In this document: positions 61,384 through 64,000 of the stretch, piece after piece
Layout: each line of letters starts with the position of its first letter
How positions within the stretch are numbered: the first letter of the stretch is position 1
Source: Streptomyces sp. A1277
GTDB lineage: Bacteria > Actinomycetota > Actinomycetes > Streptomycetales > Streptomycetaceae
Direction of reading: 5' to 3'
Assembly (NCBI RefSeq): GCF_004795015.1
Contig: NZ_SSBI01000002.1
Coordinates: 62,001-126,000, forward strand
Length of the DNA stretch: 64,000 bases
Made by a program: the position numbers and the translations under genes
Notes under the pieces: model-generated
The model's input: only the letters and a program-made list of their open reading frames with translations
Told to the model about the DNA's origin: nothing
Database searches by the model: none

Positions 61384-61398
61384 TGTACTGCCAGTACA
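61384..61398. promoter_or_regulatory. palindrome TGTACTGCCAGTACA upstream of the HTH-less regulator
   Basis: A perfect 15-bp palindrome (7-bp arms, single central C) lies 36 bp upstream of the truncated XRE gene. It is a likely operator for the original regulator or a related one. Confidence 0.6.
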
Positions 61399-61606
61399 CC
61401 CTTTGTCCGTAACTCGCTCCGGTGGTGGCGGAGCGGTTTCCTGGATGACGTGGCGCACCGCGGCTGCTCCTTCGGGGTGGTCGGAGCGCCGGCCCGGGGC
61501 GCGGCGCGCTCCTGCCGCCCGTACCGGGCCCGTAACCGCATTCCGCGGCCGTCGATGACACGGCATCTGTGTCACCGGCCGCCACCGTAGGTAAGGAATT
61601 TCTCTC

Positions 61607-62042
61607 ATGCGCGGAGCAGTGATCCACGCTCCCGGCGATGTGCGCCTGGAGAACGCGGCAGAAGCCAAGATCAATCATCAAGCCGACCGACGCGGTCGTC
61701 CGGACGGCCGTGACCTGTGTGTGCGGTTCGGACCTGTGGCCGTATCGCGGTGCGGAGCCGATCGACGGCCCGCATCCGATGGGGCACGAGCACGAGTACG
61801 TCGGCTTCGTGGAGGAGGTCGGATCGGAGGTGACCGCGGTGCGGCCCGGGCAGTTCGTGGTCGGCTCGTTCGCGACCTCGGACAACACGTGTGCGCATTG
61901 CCGCAACGGCTTCCAGTCGCACTGCCGGAACCGCGAGTTCATGAGCACCTGCCAGGCCGAGTACGTGCGCATCCCCAACGCACAGGGCACCCTGGTCGCC
62001 ACCGGCGAGGTGCCGGGCGAGGAGTTCTGGCCGGGTCTGCTG
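61607..62042 (+). pseudogene. zinc-dependent alcohol dehydrogenase, 5' half, frameshifted
   Basis: A start MRGAVIHAPGDVRLE is followed after a frame change near 61660 by IIKPTDAVVRTAVTCVCGSD, LWPYRGAEPIDGPHPMGHEH and YVGFVEEVGSEVTAVRPGQF. It continues with NTCAHCRNGFQSHCRN (structural zinc) and ATGEVPGEEFWPGLL, where the match stops at about 62042. The Rossmann domain is missing. It abuts an oppositely oriented aldo/keto reductase remnant. Confidence 0.75.
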
Positions 62043-62450
62043 GATCACGATGTTGCCCGTCTGCAGGTGCCCCCGCGGCACGACCTGTGCCGGGGTTACG
62101 CCGTTGGCCTGAGCGATGGCGGTGACCGCCTCGTCCCCGAGCACCGCGCCCTGGGCCAGCGTGGCTCCACGCCTCGGTGGCGATGCGGTGTTCGGCGTGG
62201 AAGGCACGCAGTTCCGCCTGCTGGAGGCCGGGGCGCAGTTCGACCTGGTTGACGGCCGGAACGACGTCGGTGTGCTCCATGAGCCGCCGCAGGCGGGGGA
62301 TCCGGAAATCGGAGACGCCGATGGCACGGGCGCGGCTGTCGGCGAGGATCTTCTCCAGTGCTTGTACGTCTCCACGTGCAGGTCGCGGGCCGGGCGATCG
62401 TCATCGTCCACCAGCAGGACTCGGGACGTCGACGGCTCTCTCAGCACCAT
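62043..62450 (-). pseudogene. aldo/keto reductase, central-to-3' remnant, frameshifted
   Basis: On the minus strand the AKR pattern runs through several frames. RPARDLHVETYK comes first, then GVSDFRIPRLRRLMEHT-like sequence and VVPAVNQVELRPGLQQAELR, then LAQGAVLGDEAVTAIAQANG and VTPAQVV...HLQTGNIVI, where it is cut by the junction with the ADH remnant. The N-terminus with the catalytic residues is missing. At least two frameshifts are present. Confidence 0.7.
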
Positions 62451-62489
62451 GGACGCCGATGCCAGTGCCGCCCACTCCCCCGCCGCCGG

Positions 62490-63269
62490 TCATCCGCGCA
62501 CGTGCAGCCCGAAGCCGGTGCGGCCGGCCGGCTCCACGCCCTCCTTGAGGTGCAGGGAGGGGATGACGTAGTCGCCGGAGTTCTGCCGGCGGAACGGGAT
62601 CGGATCGGTCGTCTCCACGGTGAGGAGGCGCCGTTCCCACGCCTTGGCCGCCTCCGAGTACTCCTCGGCGGTCATCCGGTCGGCGCCGTACAGCACGAAA
62701 GGCGGCAGTACTTCGAGGCCCGGGTAGTGGAGGACGCCGTGCTGGATCGGGAACAGCAGGTCCTCGATGGGGCCGTTGATGCCGCGGGCGGAGTAGTGCG
62801 GTTCCGGGCCGCCGATGGTCACCGACAGCAGAGCCCTCCTGCCCGCGAGGGTGCCTTCGCCGTAGCGCTCGCCGTACTTGGTGTCGCTGTGCTCGCCGAC
62901 GCCGTACGCGAAGCGGTAGGTGAACACCCGGTCCACCCAGCCCTTCAGGATCGCGGGCATCGCGTACCACCACAGGGGGAACTGGAAGATGACGGTGTCG
63001 GCCCACAGCAGCTTCTCCTGCTCGCCGCGTACGTCCGCGGTGAGCGTCCCGGCGTCGAAGGCGCGGCCGGAGTCGCGGGCCGCCTTCAGTGGGTTCGAGG
63101 CGTCGGGGCCGTAGTCCGTGGCGTCGACGACCGCCTTCCAGTCCATCGCGTACAGGTCGCTCACCCGCACCTCGTGCCCGGCTGCCTCCAGGGTGGACAC
63201 CGCGAGATCCTTCAGCGAACCGTTCAGCGACTCCGGCTCGGGGTGGGCGTGGACGATGAGCGTCTTCAT
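62490..63269 (-). CDS. NAD(P)H-dependent quinone oxidoreductase-like flavoprotein
   Basis: GAGGAG precedes the ATG. The 259-residue protein has the flavodoxin-like NQO1/MdaB fold: TLIVHAHPEPESLNGSLKDL (FMN/FAD phosphate loop), GHEVRVSDLYAMDWKAVVDA, DTVIFQFPLWWYAMPAILKG (isoalloxazine loop), WVDRVFTYRFAYG, and a C-terminal LEVLPPFVLYGADRM. It reduces quinones or related electrophiles by two electrons. The divergent XRE regulator and an inverted repeat by the ribosome binding site suggest stress-inducible control. Confidence 0.9.
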   Translation of the reverse strand: MKTLIVHAHPEPESLNGSLKDLAVSTLEAAGHEVRVSDLYAMDWKAVVDATDYGPDASNPLKAARDSGRAFDAGTLTADVRGEQEKLLWADTVIFQFPLWWYAMPAILKGWVDRVFTYRFAYGVGEHSDTKYGERYGEGTLAGRRALLSVTIGGPEPHYSARGINGPIEDLLFPIQHGVLHYPGLEVLPPFVLYGADRMTAEEYSEAAKAWERRLLTVETTDPIPFRRQNSGDYVIPSLHLKEGVEPAGRTGFGLHVRG

Positions 63270-63282
63270 GGGGAACTCCTCG

Positions 63283-63302
63283 GGATCGGCTGCTCCCGAT
63301 CC
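63283..63302. promoter_or_regulatory. inverted repeat GGATCGG-N6-CCGATCC
   Basis: Seven-base arms (63283-63289 and 63296-63302) lie 14 bp upstream of the quinone-oxidoreductase start and 109 bp upstream of the divergent XRE gene. It is a likely operator in this divergent promoter. Confidence 0.5.
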
Positions 63303-63410
63303 TGGGGGCTGCTCCGTGCGGCGTTCAGGGACGCTTCTTCCGTAGGACGGGTCTTCCTGGTACCGGCAGGGCCACCTTCCCGGGGCGCTGCCGAGGCCAT
63401 ACTTGGGGGC

Positions 63411-64000
63411 ATGGACGATCTAGCGGGCTTCCTGCGGACCCGGCGCTCCCGGGTCGAACCGGCCTCCGCCGGCATCGCCGTCGACAGCCGCCGAAGGGTG
63501 GACGGCCTGCGCCGCGAGGAGGTCGCGCACCTGTCGGGGGTCAGCGTCGACTACTACGTACGCCTGGAGCAGGGCCGGGCGACCCAGCCCTCCGAGCAGG
63601 TCCTCGACGCACTCGCCCGCGTCCTCGGCCTTGACGAGATCGAGCGGGAGCACCTCTACCGGCTGGCCCGGCAACGCCGCCGGCGTGCGAAGACACCCGG
63701 CGGCCGGGTCCGGCCGGAGTTGCTGCGGGTCCTCGATCTGGTGACCGACGCACCCGCGATGATCATGGACCACCGTATGGACGTACTCGCCGGAAACCGT
63801 CTCGCCGGGCTGCTGTACGGCCGGTCGATGCCGGGGCTGAACACCGCCCGGCACCTCTTCCTCGAGGAGACCGATCGCGGTCTGTACGCGGAGTGGGAGC
63901 AGTGCACGCTAGACGCGGTCGGGCATTTGCGGCTGGCCGCCGGCAAGTATCCGGAGGACACGCGCCTGGCCTCGCTGATCGGTGCGCTGGCCATGGGGAG
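63411..64000 (+). CDS. XRE/MmyB-type HTH regulator, cut by the window edge
   Basis: A GGGGG tract precedes the ATG. The frame stays open to the end of the window (196 residues). The N-terminal HTH is intact: FLRTRRSRVEPASAGIAVDS, RRVDGLRREEVAHLSGVSVD, YYVRLEQGRATQPSEQVLDA. It is followed by the MmyB-like ligand domain (VLDLVTDAPAMIMDHRMDVL, GNRLAGLLYGRSMPG). Such regulators often control an adjacent oxidoreductase. It is divergent from the quinone-oxidoreductase gene and is its probable regulator. Confidence 0.9.
   Translation, partial: MDDLAGFLRTRRSRVEPASAGIAVDSRRRVDGLRREEVAHLSGVSVDYYVRLEQGRATQPSEQVLDALARVLGLDEIEREHLYRLARQRRRRAKTPGGRVRPELLRVLDLVTDAPAMIMDHRMDVLAGNRLAGLLYGRSMPGLNTARHLFLEETDRGLYAEWEQCTLDAVGHLRLAAGKYPEDTRLASLIGALAMG

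Noticed and set aside
1..64000. CRISPR array
   Set aside because: No regularly spaced direct repeats of CRISPR size were seen. The tandem repeats at 48317 and 50596 are short coding minisatellites.

Overview
The window is high-GC actinobacterial DNA, almost certainly a Streptomyces chromosome. The support is very high GC at third codon positions, frequent GTG and TTG starts, GTGA/ATGA gene overlaps, an hsp18/rheA pair with textbook RheA operators, and a TetR protein of the gamma-butyrolactone receptor type. Many decayed genes, IS fragments and accessory loci suggest a chromosome arm rather than the core; that placement is inference.

Layout. 1-8.1 kb is a mosaic of small membrane proteins, broken genes and transposase scraps around an SDR, an F420/flavin-type LLM oxidoreductase and a VOC protein. 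8.1-9.5 kb holds a lipoprotein and a DinB-like protein. 9.6-23.35 kb is a 12-gene, tightly overlapping minus-strand operon that looks like a biosynthetic cluster for a modified amino acid or small pseudopeptide, with no NRPS or PKS. It encodes two different Fe(II)/2-oxoglutarate oxygenases, a DapF-like epimerase, an amidinotransferase, an unusual fold-III PLP enzyme, a methyltransferase, two dehydrogenases, an ATP-grasp ligase, a GNAT/FemAB-like protein, an unknown 538-residue protein and an exporter. A CRP-like palindrome lies upstream.

24.7-31 kb holds a trmO-like gene and two regulator/MFS pairs (TetR and LysR), each with visible operators. 31.5-34.7 kb is a stress block: DUF2267 (intact and decayed copies), hsp18, rheA, DUF6069 and a TetR gene. 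34.9-46.4 kb is a mixed stretch: DUF5954, GNAT, GH43, tatA, an ArsR/MgtA-like P-type ATPase pair, a truncated GalU-like gene, an aldo/keto reductase, dihydroxyacetone kinase (dhaK, dhaL) and a HAD phosphatase.

46.9-52.2 kb is strongly decayed: a GBL-type TetR gene, then remnants of LacI, phosphomannomutase and ADP-ribosylglycohydrolase genes, an allene-oxide-cyclase-like gene, a large gene with three frameshifts, and a tRNA-like sequence with the glutamine CUG anticodon and an abnormal T arm. A 214-bp MITE-like element follows, then a TetR gene and a divergent secreted GH30 glycosidase with a ricin-type domain.

55.8-60.1 kb is a compact four-gene operon: an MfnB-type furan-forming enzyme, aldehyde dehydrogenase, aryl-alcohol-type dehydrogenase and carboxyl-methyltransferase-like protein. 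It suggests a small furan-derived metabolite. 60.1-64 kb has a GNAT, an XRE-family protein that has lost its HTH, a decayed ADH/AKR junction, a quinone-oxidoreductase-like flavoprotein, and an intact XRE regulator running off the window edge.
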